Source: Pseudarthrobacter sp. NBSH8
Lineage (GTDB): Bacteria > Actinomycetota > Actinomycetes > Actinomycetales > Micrococcaceae
Direction of reading: 5' to 3'
Assembly (NCBI RefSeq): GCF_014217545.1
Contig: NZ_CP043178.1
Location: 620,001-684,000, forward strand
DNA length: 64,000 nucleotides
This document shows positions 48,506-57,346 of the stretch, one piece after another; the first letter of the stretch is position 1; every line of letters begins with the position of its first letter. The notes under the pieces were generated by a model. It ran no database searches and had not been told where the DNA came from. It saw only the letters and a program-made list of their open reading frames with translations. The translations under genes were made by a program, and so were the position numbers.

Positions 48506-50686
48506 ATGGTCGATACCCAGAACGCCGCCCTTCTTTCCGCTTCCCCTGACTCACCGTCCGCCACAAAAAGCCAGGCTTTGGAGGTTCTCCGCGAACTTGT
48601 GGGGCATCCGGAGGCGGATTTCCACGACGGACAGTTTGAGGCGATTGAAGCGCTGGTCGACGGCGGCCGGCGGGCTTTGGTGGTCCAGCGTACCGGTTGG
48701 GGAAAATCGGCGGTGTACTTTGTGGCGTCCCTGCTGCTCCGGCGCCGCGGGGCCGGCCCTACCCTGATCGTTTCGCCGTTGCTGGCCCTGATGCGGGACC
48801 AGGTGGCTGCCGCTGCCCGCGCCGGAGTGCGTGCTGTGGCCATCAACTCGGCGAACCAGCTGGAATGGGACACCGTCCGGGAACAGCTCGCCGCCGATGA
48901 AGTCGACGTGTTGCTGGTGTCGCCGGAACGGCTCACCAACCCGTCCTTCCGCGAAAACCAGCTGCCGGAGCTCATTCGGCGGACGGGCCTGCTGGTGATT
49001 GACGAGGCACACTGTATTTCGGACTGGGGCCACGATTTCCGGCCGGACTACCGCCGGATCGCTGACCTGATCACCCGGCTGCCGGAGTCCGTTCCTGTCC
49101 TGGCCACCACTGCCACGGCGAACTCGCGCGTGGTCCATGACATCGAGGAACAGCTTGGCGCGGGGGTCCTCACCATCCGCGGAACCCTGGGCCGTGATTC
49201 CCTGCGGCTGGGCGTCCTCACCCTCCCGAATTCGCGCGAACGGCTGGGCTGGCTCCTGACGCACCTGGCCGACCTGCCCGGCAGCGGCATCATCTACACG
49301 CTGACAGTTTCCGCCGCGGAGGACACCGCCCGGCTTCTCGCCGAAGCCGGGCACACCGTGCAGGCCTACACCGGCAGGACCGATCCCGCGGACCGGGAGC
49401 GCGCGGAGCAGATGCTCAAGGACAACCAGGTCAAGGCGCTGGTAGCCACCTCGGCGCTCGGCATGGGCTTCGACAAACCGGATCTTGGCTTCGTGGTCCA
49501 CCTCGGGGCACCGTCTTCCCCCGTGGCGTATTACCAGCAGGTGGGCCGAGCGGGCCGTGGTGTGGCGAACGCAGATGTCCTGTTGCTGCCGGGTTCTGAG
49601 GACCGGGATATCTGGCAGTACTTCGCCACCGCTTCCATGCCCTCGGAGGAAAAAGCCACAGCGGTGCTGACGGCGTTGGCTGAGGCCGGCACTGCCGTGT
49701 CAACGGTTGCGTTGGAGGCCCGGGTTGATCTCCGCCGCACTCCGCTGGAGCTTCTGCTGAAGGTCCTGGCCGTGGACGGCGCCGTGGAACGGGTCGGTGG
49801 CGGGTGGCGTTCAACCGGCCAGCCCTGGATCTACGACGCCGAGCGCTACCGTCGGATCGCCGAGGCCAGGGTGGATGAGCAGGACTCCATGGTGATCTAC
49901 CAGGACACCGCCGGATGCCGGATGGAATACATCACCTCGGTCCTCGATGATGAGACCGCGCACCCCTGCGGGAAGTGCGATAACTGCGCAGGCCGCTGGT
50001 TCCGGGCTGACATAGCCGCGGATGCCACGGCAGCGGCGGGCCAGACACTCACCCGCGCCGGCGGCGTCCTGGAGGCACGGCTGCAGTGGCCCAGCGGCAT
50101 GGACCGCCTGGGCGTTCCGGTTAAGGGCAAGATCAAGCCGGACGAAGGGCTGGCGGACGGCCGCGTGCTGGCCAGGCTGACTGATCTCGGCTGGGGCGGC
50201 GCACTGCGGGAACTTTTCGCGGCCGGCGCCGCGGACCGGCCGGTGGATCCCGCCATGCTGCAGGCCTGTGTCCAGGTCCTGCGGGAATGGGCTACCGGTG
50301 ACGGCCGGAACCCGGGCTGGAGCGGTGCAGGACGGCCGGCCGCGATCGTCAGCATGCCTTCCCGCAGCAAGCCCGAACTGGTCCGGTCCCTTGCCCAGGG
50401 AATTTCTGAAATCGGCCGGATCCCTTACCTTGGCGAGCTGGCCCTGGGCCACGGCGGACCCACGGGAAGCCGCGGCGGCAACAGTGCGTACCGGCTCGCG
50501 GGAGTCTGGGACCGTGTGGTGGTGGGGCCGCAGCTGGACGTGGCCATGGCATCACTTCGGGGCCAGGGCGTGATGCTGATTGACGATCTCGTGGACAGCC
50601 GGTGGACCGTTACCGTTGCTGGACGTGCCCTGCGCCAGGCGGGGGCGGGGGCTGTTCTTCCGCTGGTGCTTGCCCAGGCCGGCTGA
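48506..50686 (+). CDS. RecQ-family DNA helicase with C-terminal phosphoribosyltransferase-like domain
   Basis: A 726-residue helicase. Walker A is RTGWGKS (Lys67) instead of the usual TGGGKS. The DEAH box is VIDEAHCISDWGHDFRPDYRRI. Motif VI is QQVGRAGRG. Zinc-binding cysteines are in CRMEYITSVLDDETAHPCGKCDNCAG. After about residue 600 the RecQ-typical HRDC domain is absent; instead the tail (ELVRSLAQGISEIG to the end) ends with VMLIDDLVDSRWTVTVAGRALRQAGA, a PRPP-loop-like motif of type I phosphoribosyltransferases. GATACT lies 6 bases upstream of the ATG, so a leaderless transcript is possible. The 3' end overlaps the convergent exporter gene by 77 bases. Confidence 0.9.
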   Translation: MVDTQNAALLSASPDSPSATKSQALEVLRELVGHPEADFHDGQFEAIEALVDGGRRALVVQRTGWGKSAVYFVASLLLRRRGAGPTLIVSPLLALMRDQVAAAARAGVRAVAINSANQLEWDTVREQLAADEVDVLLVSPERLTNPSFRENQLPELIRRTGLLVIDEAHCISDWGHDFRPDYRRIADLITRLPESVPVLATTATANSRVVHDIEEQLGAGVLTIRGTLGRDSLRLGVLTLPNSRERLGWLLTHLADLPGSGIIYTLTVSAAEDTARLLAEAGHTVQAYTGRTDPADRERAEQMLKDNQVKALVATSALGMGFDKPDLGFVVHLGAPSSPVAYYQQVGRAGRGVANADVLLLPGSEDRDIWQYFATASMPSEEKATAVLTALAEAGTAVSTVALEARVDLRRTPLELLLKVLAVDGAVERVGGGWRSTGQPWIYDAERYRRIAEARVDEQDSMVIYQDTAGCRMEYITSVLDDETAHPCGKCDNCAGRWFRADIAADATAAAGQTLTRAGGVLEARLQWPSGMDRLGVPVKGKIKPDEGLADGRVLARLTDLGWGGALRELFAAGAADRPVDPAMLQACVQVLREWATGDGRNPGWSGAGRPAAIVSMPSRSKPELVRSLAQGISEIGRIPYLGELALGHGGPTGSRGGNSAYRLAGVWDRVVVGPQLDVAMASLRGQGVMLIDDLVDSRWTVTVAGRALRQAGAGAVLPLVLAQAG

Positions 50687-52091
50687 CCTCGGCGCCAGCC
50701 TGCCGGTGCAGTGACACGCTGTCCGCCGTACTCAAGAGCATCAGGACGGCCATGGTGAGGAAGGCCCCGCGGAAGGGGCCGGCGTGATCGGCGGGGAAGG
50801 CCCCCGCGCCGTCGAAAATCCGGATCAGCAGGGCGCCAACAGCGATGCCGGCCCCTGCAGCGAGCTGCACCAGGGTCGCCGACACGGAATTGGCCGACGT
50901 CAGCTGGGCGGGCGCGATGTCCGCGTACTGCACTGACGCGTAGGCGGAGAAGCCGATGGAGCGGAAAGCCCCGCTGCAGACCAGCAAGGCGAAAGTCAGG
51001 GCCTGCGGCGTGTCCGGAGTGAGCAGGGCGCACAGTGCGAAGGTCACCGCCGAGGCCAGGGAGCCGAAGACCAGCATGGCCCGGAAACCGAAACGTCGGA
51101 TCAGCGGCGTGGTGGCCGGCTTGATGCCGATGTTGCCGATGAACACGGCCGCGACCATGATTCCTGCGTGCAGGGGCGACCAGCCGAAGCCGGTCTGGAA
51201 CATAAGCGGCAGGAGGAACGGCACCGAGCTGATGGTCAAGCGGTAGACAAACCCGCCGGTAGCCATGGCCCGGAATGTGCGCGTTGAAAAAACACTGAGG
51301 TCGAACAGAGGATTTTTGGCCTGCCTCATCCACAGTACGGCCGCCGTGAGGGCACACCCGCCTGCAGCGGCGCTCAATGCAGCCCATGGACCGTCGGGGT
51401 GTGCGGTGGCCAGTTCCAGGCCCACCACCAGGGCGCCCACGCCGGTTGTGGTGAGGAGCAGGCCCAGCCAGTCCAGCCGGCGGGTGCTGTCCCCTGCGCC
51501 GGTTGGAACCAGCCTCAGTGCGGCGATGAAGGCAGCCGCGCCCAGCGGAAGATTGATGAGGAAGATCCAGTGCCACGACAGGTAGGTGGTCAAGGCGCCG
51601 CCCACCAGCGGCGCCAGTACGGGCGCCAGCAACGCGGGCCACACCAGGAAGGCCGTGGCGCGCAGGAGTTCGGACTTTGGTGTGCCGCGCAGTACCAGGA
51701 GGGTGCCAACAGGAACCATCATGGCCCCGCCGGCGCCCTGCAGGATCCGGCTCAGCGTCAGCACGGTCAGGTCGGGGCTGACGGCGCAGGCCAACGAGGC
51801 GAGCGTAAAGAGGGCAATTGCGACGCAGAATACTTTGCGCGCCCCCACGCGTTCAGCGAGCCAGCCGCTGAGCGGAATTCCCATGGCCACGGTCATGAGG
51901 TAGGCCGTCATGGTGATGTTTACGTCCGCGGCCGGAACGCCAAAGTCGCTGGCGATGTTGGGGATGGCGGTGGTCAGGATGGTGCCGTCCAGGAACTCCA
52001 TAAAGAACGTGGCAGCCACCAGTAGCGCCAGGCGGGGATTCCACGCCTGGCTTGTGCTGGTTTCCGTCCCTGGGGCGTTGCTTGCTGCCAT
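50610..52091 (-). CDS. MFS drug exporter, DHA2 (EmrB/QacA) type
   Basis: A 493-residue membrane protein with about 14 helices. Motif D1 is present in FFMEFLDGTILTTAIPNIASDF, motif A in GWLAERVGARKVF, and motif C (proline-rich antiporter motif) in LLAPVLAPLVGGALTTYLSWHWIFLINLP. The ATG at 52091 follows AGGA. The Pro/Glu/Gln-rich cytoplasmic tail overlaps the 3' end of recQ on the other strand by 77 bases. It probably exports drugs or metabolites by proton antiport; no regulator is adjacent. Confidence 0.9.
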   Translation of the reverse strand: MAASNAPGTETSTSQAWNPRLALLVAATFFMEFLDGTILTTAIPNIASDFGVPAADVNITMTAYLMTVAMGIPLSGWLAERVGARKVFCVAIALFTLASLACAVSPDLTVLTLSRILQGAGGAMMVPVGTLLVLRGTPKSELLRATAFLVWPALLAPVLAPLVGGALTTYLSWHWIFLINLPLGAAAFIAALRLVPTGAGDSTRRLDWLGLLLTTTGVGALVVGLELATAHPDGPWAALSAAAGGCALTAAVLWMRQAKNPLFDLSVFSTRTFRAMATGGFVYRLTISSVPFLLPLMFQTGFGWSPLHAGIMVAAVFIGNIGIKPATTPLIRRFGFRAMLVFGSLASAVTFALCALLTPDTPQALTFALLVCSGAFRSIGFSAYASVQYADIAPAQLTSANSVSATLVQLAAGAGIAVGALLIRIFDGAGAFPADHAGPFRGAFLTMAVLMLLSTADSVSLHRQAGAEVSRPGQAPAEEQPPPPPGAGHVQQR

Positions 52092-52198
52092 TCCACTATC
52101 CTGCCACCGCCGCCCCGGGTGGAGCCCCTGGCGTCCGCACCCCGGACCGTCAGCCCAGCCCGCGGACCACGCCCGGCTCCTGCCCCGGGAACGCAAAA

Positions 52199-52221
52199 GG
52201 CCCCGGTCCAGGACCGGGGCC
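52199..52221 (-). terminator. Rho-independent terminator of tRNA-Ser(GCT)
   Basis: GGCCCCGGTCC and GGACCGGGGCC form a long stem with a minimal loop, followed on the minus strand by TTTTGCG. It lies 5 bases after the tRNA. Confidence 0.85.
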
Positions 52222-52226
52222 AAACG

Positions 52227-52314
52227 CGGAGACGGGGGGATTTGAACCCCCGGTGGAGTTGTGCCCCACACTTCATTAGCAGTGAAGCCCATTCGGCCGC
52301 TCTGGCACGTCTCC
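52227..52314 (-). tRNA. tRNA-Ser(GCT)
   Basis: An 88-base class II tRNA with acceptor GGAGACG/CGTCTCC and a long variable arm. The anticodon loop CTGCTAA gives GCT, reading AGC and AGU. CCA is not encoded. Confidence 0.96.
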
Positions 52315-52462
52315 AATGGCTATTACTAGCCCACCAAGGATACGCAGAACGGGGCACGCAGTGCAAAACGGCCGTCGAACGCCTGTCCCAGGCCCGGCCC
52401 ACAACGTCCGGGGCGCCGCCTGCGGGCGGAAAGACCTGCGGAAGACCTGCGCCGGGAGCGGG

Positions 52463-52978
52463 TTAGCGGGAGCGGATCATCCTGATTTCGTGAAGGTCTT
52501 CCCAATCTGCCACGCGGTCCTCGGCCCCGTCAGGAGCGAATCTCAGCCGTTCGTAGAATCCGATGGCCTTGCCATTTCCAGCGGCCACCCAGAGGCTGGC
52601 GGGCCCTGCGCCGAGTGCAGCCTCAAGCAGCCTGCGTCCCAGACCGAGGCCCTGATGGGACTTAATCAGATAGAGCCCCCACAGCTCCAGGCTCCCTGAG
52701 GTGGGCAAATCCTGATCGGTGTCCCCTTGCGGCACTGTGCGGGTTGCGGAGAACCCCACCACTGAACCGTCCACGCACGCCACCCAGGCGGCCGGCTCTG
52801 GGGCAAGCAACAGCTGACACCACATCGGCAGCCGGTCGGCCGGTTTCAGGGCAGCCAGGAAGGCGTCTGACATCAAGCCAGGGTAGGTCTGCTGCCAGCA
52901 CTGGGTGTGGACTTCGGCCAGTTGGACGGCATCAGCCGGTCTGGCCCGCCGGACGTCCACGCAGGCCGCTACGCTCAT
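52463..52978 (-). CDS. GNAT-family N-acetyltransferase
   Basis: A 171-residue acetyltransferase. The acetyl-CoA pyrophosphate loop is KSHQGLGLGRRLLEAAL (Gln-Gly-x-Gly), preceded by the strand LELWGLYLI and followed by the conserved AIGFYERLRF. Its ATG overlaps the stop codon of the prolyl oligopeptidase gene as ATGA, so it is translated with it and may modify peptides or amino acids. The substrate is unknown. Confidence 0.9.
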   Translation of the reverse strand: MSVAACVDVRRARPADAVQLAEVHTQCWQQTYPGLMSDAFLAALKPADRLPMWCQLLLAPEPAAWVACVDGSVVGFSATRTVPQGDTDQDLPTSGSLELWGLYLIKSHQGLGLGRRLLEAALGAGPASLWVAAGNGKAIGFYERLRFAPDGAEDRVADWEDLHEIRMIRSR

Positions 52979-55230
52979 CCGCCTGCCAGCGTCCGCCACA
53001 GGAAGTGCTGGCTGCGGGCCTGCAGAGCGGCGGCCTGCCGGTTGTCCGACGCCCCGGCGTGGCCGCCTTCCAGCGCCTCGTGGAACCAGACATTCGGGAT
53101 GCCCATCGCCTGCATCCGGGCAGCCATCTTGCGGGCCTGGACCGGTCCCACCCTGTCATCCGACGTGGCTGTCCAGATGAATGTTTCGGGGTACTCCACA
53201 CCGTCCCTGAGCAGGTGGTACGGCGAGAAGGCCTTGATGTACTCCCATTCCGCCGCCACGTCCGGGTCGCCGTATTCGGCGATCCAGGAGTGCCCGGCGG
53301 AGAGCCTCGTGTAGCGCCTCATGTCCAGCAGCGGAACGCCGCAGGAGACGGCTCCGAAAAGCTCCGGGTAAGTCGTGAGCATGTTGCCCACCAGCAGCCC
53401 GCCGTTGGACCCGCCCACGCAGCCAAGCCGCTCCCGGGAGGTGACGCCACGGTGGACGAGGTGCTGCGCCACGGCGGCAAAGTCCTCGAAGGCGCGGTGC
53501 CGGTTTTCCTTGAGCGCGGCCCGGTGCCATGAGGGCCCGTATTCGCCGCCGCCGCGGATGTTGGCCACCACGTAGACGCCGCCGCGGGAGTGCGCTGCCT
53601 CGCCGGGCACGCCAGAGGTGGCGGTCCGGCGTTCCAGCCAAGCACGGCCGACTGTTCCGCTGTACGCAGGGGTCCGGGAGACTTCGAAGCCGCCGTAGCC
53701 GGAGAGCTGTGTGGGGTTCTGCCCGTCCAGGACCAGGTCCCGCGAAGCCACCTGGAAGTAGGGGACCCGGGTGCCGTCCGCGGACACGGCGAAGTGCTGC
53801 TGCACCTCGTATTGGTGGTCGTCAAAGAACGACGGCGACGCCTTCACTTCCGCATGATGGCTCACCACGCCAGTGCTCACCTCATCAGCGCTCACCTCAC
53901 CAGTGCTGCCGGAACCAGCGCGCTCCAGCGTTCCGCGCATCAGTGTGCTGGGGGTGGTGAAGCCGGTGGCGACCAGCCAGAAGTCGTCGCCGGCACCGCC
54001 GTCGGCCGGTCCTTCGTCTTCGTCATCCACCGCGTAGGCGTTGACGTCGTGCAGCGGCGGGCAGGCGTCCAGCAACGAGGAAGCCCAGGCGCCCCCGCTG
54101 GTCGCGCCGCCGTCGGACGCTGCGCCCGGCGCGGAGGGATCCAGCACCCGGATTTCGGACGAGACGTCCCGCAACAGGTTCAACAGCAGGAAATTCCGGG
54201 TCCAGCTCCACGACTGCAGCGACGTGTGCGCATCCGGGGCAAAAAGCACCAAGAGCTCCCGTGAGCCGGCAAGGTAGTCCTCGAACTTCGCGGCCAACAA
54301 GGAACCGGCGGGGTACGTCGTGCCGTCCAGGGACCAGTCCTGCTGCGGCCGGAACAGGAGCCACTCGCGGTGCGCGCTGAGGTTAACGTCTGTCGGCGCG
54401 TCAATCTCCAGCCAGGCGTCGTCCCAGCGGATAAACGTGCTGCGGTTGTAGAAATCGATGTAGTCCACGGCGAACGTGCGCTCGAAACCGGGAGTGGAAT
54501 CATGCGCCACCACAGCCATCATGTGGCCGTCCGGCACCTCAAAAAGCCGGGCAGCCGCGGAGAGGGTTTCGCCTCGCCGCAGGGTGACGGCGGTCCGGGC
54601 GTAGGAGGAGGCGGTCCGCGGCAGGTTCCCGGCCGTGGAGGCGACCAGCAGTGTGTCCGCGTCCAGCCACGAGACGTTCCCCTTCGCCGTCGGCAGGTCA
54701 AAACCGCCGCTGGCAGGGTCAACGAACGTGCGGGTCCGGACGTCGAACTCGCGGTAGCGGTTGGCGTCGCCGCCGTCGGGGGAGAGCGCCAGCAGGGCCA
54801 GGCGGTATGGTTCGCCGGCGGCAGGGCGCAGGAACGTGGCACCGTGGAACACCCACTCTTCACCCTCCGCGTCGGCGAGGGCATCCACATCCAGCAGGAC
54901 GTCCCAGTCGGGGGAGTCCGTCAGGTAGCTTTCCCAGGTGGTGCGGCGCCACAGCCCCTTCGGGTTCGCCTGGTCCTTCCAGAAGTTGTAGTACCACTCG
55001 CCGCGTTTGCCCACCATGGCGATCCGGTCCGTGGAGTCCAGCACCTCCAGGATGCTTCCTTCCAGGCCTGCGTAATCGGCGTCCTCCAGGAGGTCCTCGG
55101 TGCGTGCGTTCTGTTCCCGGACCCAGGCAAGCGGTGCCTCGCCGTAGATTTCCTCCAGCCAGACGTTCTCATCGGTGGGTTCGGGGGCGGGCGATGAACC
55201 GGGCGCTTGATCAGCTGCAGTGGTGGTCAT
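52975..55230 (-). CDS. Prolyl oligopeptidase family serine peptidase (S9A)
   Basis: A 751-residue enzyme with an N-terminal beta-propeller (about 70-450) and a C-terminal alpha/beta hydrolase domain. The triad is visible: Ser608 in GGSNGG, an Asp at 691 or 692 in TSDDRVGP and His724 in EGGHAG. No signal peptide is present, so it is cytoplasmic and cleaves proline-containing peptides. The ATG giving MTTTAADQAPG is chosen as the family normally starts just before the NVWLEEI segment. It contains a variable Ser/Gly/Val-rich insertion around residues 420-450 (STGEVSADEVSTGVVS). It forms an operon with the GNAT gene. Confidence 0.92.
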   Translation of the reverse strand: MTTTAADQAPGSSPAPEPTDENVWLEEIYGEAPLAWVREQNARTEDLLEDADYAGLEGSILEVLDSTDRIAMVGKRGEWYYNFWKDQANPKGLWRRTTWESYLTDSPDWDVLLDVDALADAEGEEWVFHGATFLRPAAGEPYRLALLALSPDGGDANRYREFDVRTRTFVDPASGGFDLPTAKGNVSWLDADTLLVASTAGNLPRTASSYARTAVTLRRGETLSAAARLFEVPDGHMMAVVAHDSTPGFERTFAVDYIDFYNRSTFIRWDDAWLEIDAPTDVNLSAHREWLLFRPQQDWSLDGTTYPAGSLLAAKFEDYLAGSRELLVLFAPDAHTSLQSWSWTRNFLLLNLLRDVSSEIRVLDPSAPGAASDGGATSGGAWASSLLDACPPLHDVNAYAVDDEDEGPADGGAGDDFWLVATGFTTPSTLMRGTLERAGSGSTGEVSADEVSTGVVSHHAEVKASPSFFDDHQYEVQQHFAVSADGTRVPYFQVASRDLVLDGQNPTQLSGYGGFEVSRTPAYSGTVGRAWLERRTATSGVPGEAAHSRGGVYVVANIRGGGEYGPSWHRAALKENRHRAFEDFAAVAQHLVHRGVTSRERLGCVGGSNGGLLVGNMLTTYPELFGAVSCGVPLLDMRRYTRLSAGHSWIAEYGDPDVAAEWEYIKAFSPYHLLRDGVEYPETFIWTATSDDRVGPVQARKMAARMQAMGIPNVWFHEALEGGHAGASDNRQAAALQARSQHFLWRTLAGG

Positions 55231-55305
55231 GCGCCCCATCCAAACAACAATTTCGCGCCGTAGGCAAGTCAAGTGCCTGAGGCGCATGCCGATACTCTGG
55301 ATGCC

Positions 55306-57315
55306 GTGGGTAAATCGAAGAGCATCCGGACAGCCATCATCGGCGCCGGACCCCGGGGAACCAGTGTCCTGGAGCGCCTGCTCGCACACGCGGCGGCACA
55401 CTCCGCCGCCCATGCCGGCTCCGCAGCCCTCCATATCGACGTCATCGACCCTTATCCGGCAGGCCCGGGGCATGTCTGGCAGCCCGGCCAGTCCCGGCTG
55501 TACCTCATGAACACCCAGTCCTTCTATCCCACGGTTATCCCGGAGGACCCCCGGCTGGCTCCGCCCGTCGCGGGCACCACATTCGACCGCTGGCGAGCCC
55601 GCCAGCAGCGTGAGCCGATGCCTGCCCTGACGCTGGACGAGCGGTCCGAACTGGCTGCGTTGGGATCGCGGGACTTCCCCAGCCGGGCACTGTACGGCCG
55701 CTACCTGCGCTGCACGCTGGACGAGTTGACGGCAAAACTGCCCGACGGCGTCACCGTCAGTTTCCACGAAACCACCGCCGTGTCGGTGCGCCCGTCAGAC
55801 CACGGAACAGCGGGGACGCCGGGGGATGGCACTCCAGATGACGACACCCCGGGCGAGGCAATCCCATATACCGGAACGTTCGATGTCGGACTCGGCGGCG
55901 GAGGTTCGCTCACGGTCGATTCCGTGGTGCTGGCCTTGGGGCACCTTGCGTCCCGGCTGAACCCTGAGCAGCGCGAACTCCAGGCATCGGCCGCACAGCT
56001 GGGCCTGAGCTACTTTCCGCCTGCCGTCCCGGCGGACGTCGACTGGGCCGCGGTTCCGCCCGGCGAACCGGTTCTGGTCCGGGGTATGGGGCTGAACTTT
56101 TTCGACGTGATGGGCCAGCTCACGGAGGGCCGCGGCGGAAAGTTCATCGACGCCGGAACCCGGCTTGACTATCAGCCTTCCGGCCACGAGCCCCGGATCA
56201 TTGCCGGCTCCCGCCGCGGCACACCGTACCGGGCCAAGGCGGCGCTGGCCGGCTACTACCCGGCGTCGGTCACCCTGCGGTACCTGACCGAGGCCGCGCT
56301 GGAGCGGTTCGCGGCCACCGGGATCCGCCCGGGTTTCGACCACGATCTCTGGCCCCTTCTGCACCGCGACACACTCTGGGCCTACTACTCCACCCTGGTC
56401 CGCTCGCAGCCGGCGGCCGTCCCCGACGCATCCGCGTTCCTGGCCGCGCTGGATGAGGCGCTGCGCCCGCATGCCCACAGCGCCGCCAACTGGGAGGCCG
56501 CGGTGGAGAGCGTCCTGGCCGTGCACGTCGGGCCGCGGCACCGGCTGGATCTGCCGGGCCTCGCTTCTCCCCTGGCGGGCAGGTCCTTCGGATCGCGCGC
56601 TGAACTGGATGCCGCCGTCGTCGAGTACCTGCTCGATGACGCCCGCCGCTCCGCCATCGGCGAGGAGGATCCGGTGAAGATGGCCATCGGCGCCCTGCAT
56701 CACGGGCGCGCGGTGCTGAAAACGGCAGTGGCCGACGGCGGCATCACCGATGAGTCTTGGGTGGCCGGCCTGCGTGGCTGGTTTGAGTCGTTTGTGGAGG
56801 GCCTGGCCAGCGGGCCGCCCGCGCTGCGCGCTGAACAGCTGGCCGCCCTGGCGCGCGCCGGCGTGGTCAGCTTTGTGGGGCCAGATCCCCGGTTCAGCGT
56901 GGACCGACGGACTGGCCGCTTTGCCGCCGTCTCACCCTGGGTGAGCGGTCCTCCGGTGGCGGCGAAGACCATGGTGGAGGCCCTCGCGCCGGCCAACCGC
57001 GTGTCCGCGAACGATTCACCGCTGCTGGAACAGCTCCTAGCGGACGGGATGGTGCGGCCCCGGCTGATGATGACGGCGGAAGGCGCGCCGGTGCAGGCCA
57101 CCGGGCTCGACGTTGCGCCGCACCCGTACCGGCCGCTGGCGGCCAACGGCTCGGTCACGGAAGGCTTGTTTGTGCTGGGCCTGCAGTTATCGGCCACCCA
57201 GTGGGGCACGGCCATTGCCGCGGAAGCGCTCCAGTCTGGCGGCCCCACGTACGCCAGCGGGCAGCGGACCCTTCGCGACGCCGACGAAATCGCGCAGGCG
57301 ATCCTCGGACGCTGA
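55306..57315 (+). CDS. FAD/NAD(P)-binding protein (NAD_binding_9 type)
   Basis: A flavoprotein of about 669 residues. The dinucleotide motif AIIGAGPRGTSVLERLL is at the N-terminus, followed by DVIDPYPAGPGHVW, RLYLMNTQSF and FPSRALYGRYL. A long insertion and a C-terminal domain end with GLFVLGLQLSATQWGTAIAAEA, typical of this family of large putative monooxygenases. A GTG at 55306 is preferred because the strand directly follows and TACTCT lies 7 bases upstream, suggesting a leaderless transcript; a GTG 33 bases earlier is the alternative. It is divergent from the peptidase gene. The reaction is unknown. Confidence 0.83.
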   Translation: MGKSKSIRTAIIGAGPRGTSVLERLLAHAAAHSAAHAGSAALHIDVIDPYPAGPGHVWQPGQSRLYLMNTQSFYPTVIPEDPRLAPPVAGTTFDRWRARQQREPMPALTLDERSELAALGSRDFPSRALYGRYLRCTLDELTAKLPDGVTVSFHETTAVSVRPSDHGTAGTPGDGTPDDDTPGEAIPYTGTFDVGLGGGGSLTVDSVVLALGHLASRLNPEQRELQASAAQLGLSYFPPAVPADVDWAAVPPGEPVLVRGMGLNFFDVMGQLTEGRGGKFIDAGTRLDYQPSGHEPRIIAGSRRGTPYRAKAALAGYYPASVTLRYLTEAALERFAATGIRPGFDHDLWPLLHRDTLWAYYSTLVRSQPAAVPDASAFLAALDEALRPHAHSAANWEAAVESVLAVHVGPRHRLDLPGLASPLAGRSFGSRAELDAAVVEYLLDDARRSAIGEEDPVKMAIGALHHGRAVLKTAVADGGITDESWVAGLRGWFESFVEGLASGPPALRAEQLAALARAGVVSFVGPDPRFSVDRRTGRFAAVSPWVSGPPVAAKTMVEALAPANRVSANDSPLLEQLLADGMVRPRLMMTAEGAPVQATGLDVAPHPYRPLAANGSVTEGLFVLGLQLSATQWGTAIAAEALQSGGPTYASGQRTLRDADEIAQAILGR

Positions 57316-57346
57316 AGCCTGCCGCTATTTCTTCAAGGGAATTTAC

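Noticed and set aside
52092..52316. Upstream extension of the MFS exporter frame
   Set aside because: It would translate through tRNA-Ser(GCT) and its terminator; the ATG at 52091 has a Shine-Dalgarno.
55231..55767. Upstream extension of the prolyl oligopeptidase frame
   Set aside because: It overlaps the divergent FAD protein and has no family similarity; the ATG at 55230 fits the family start.
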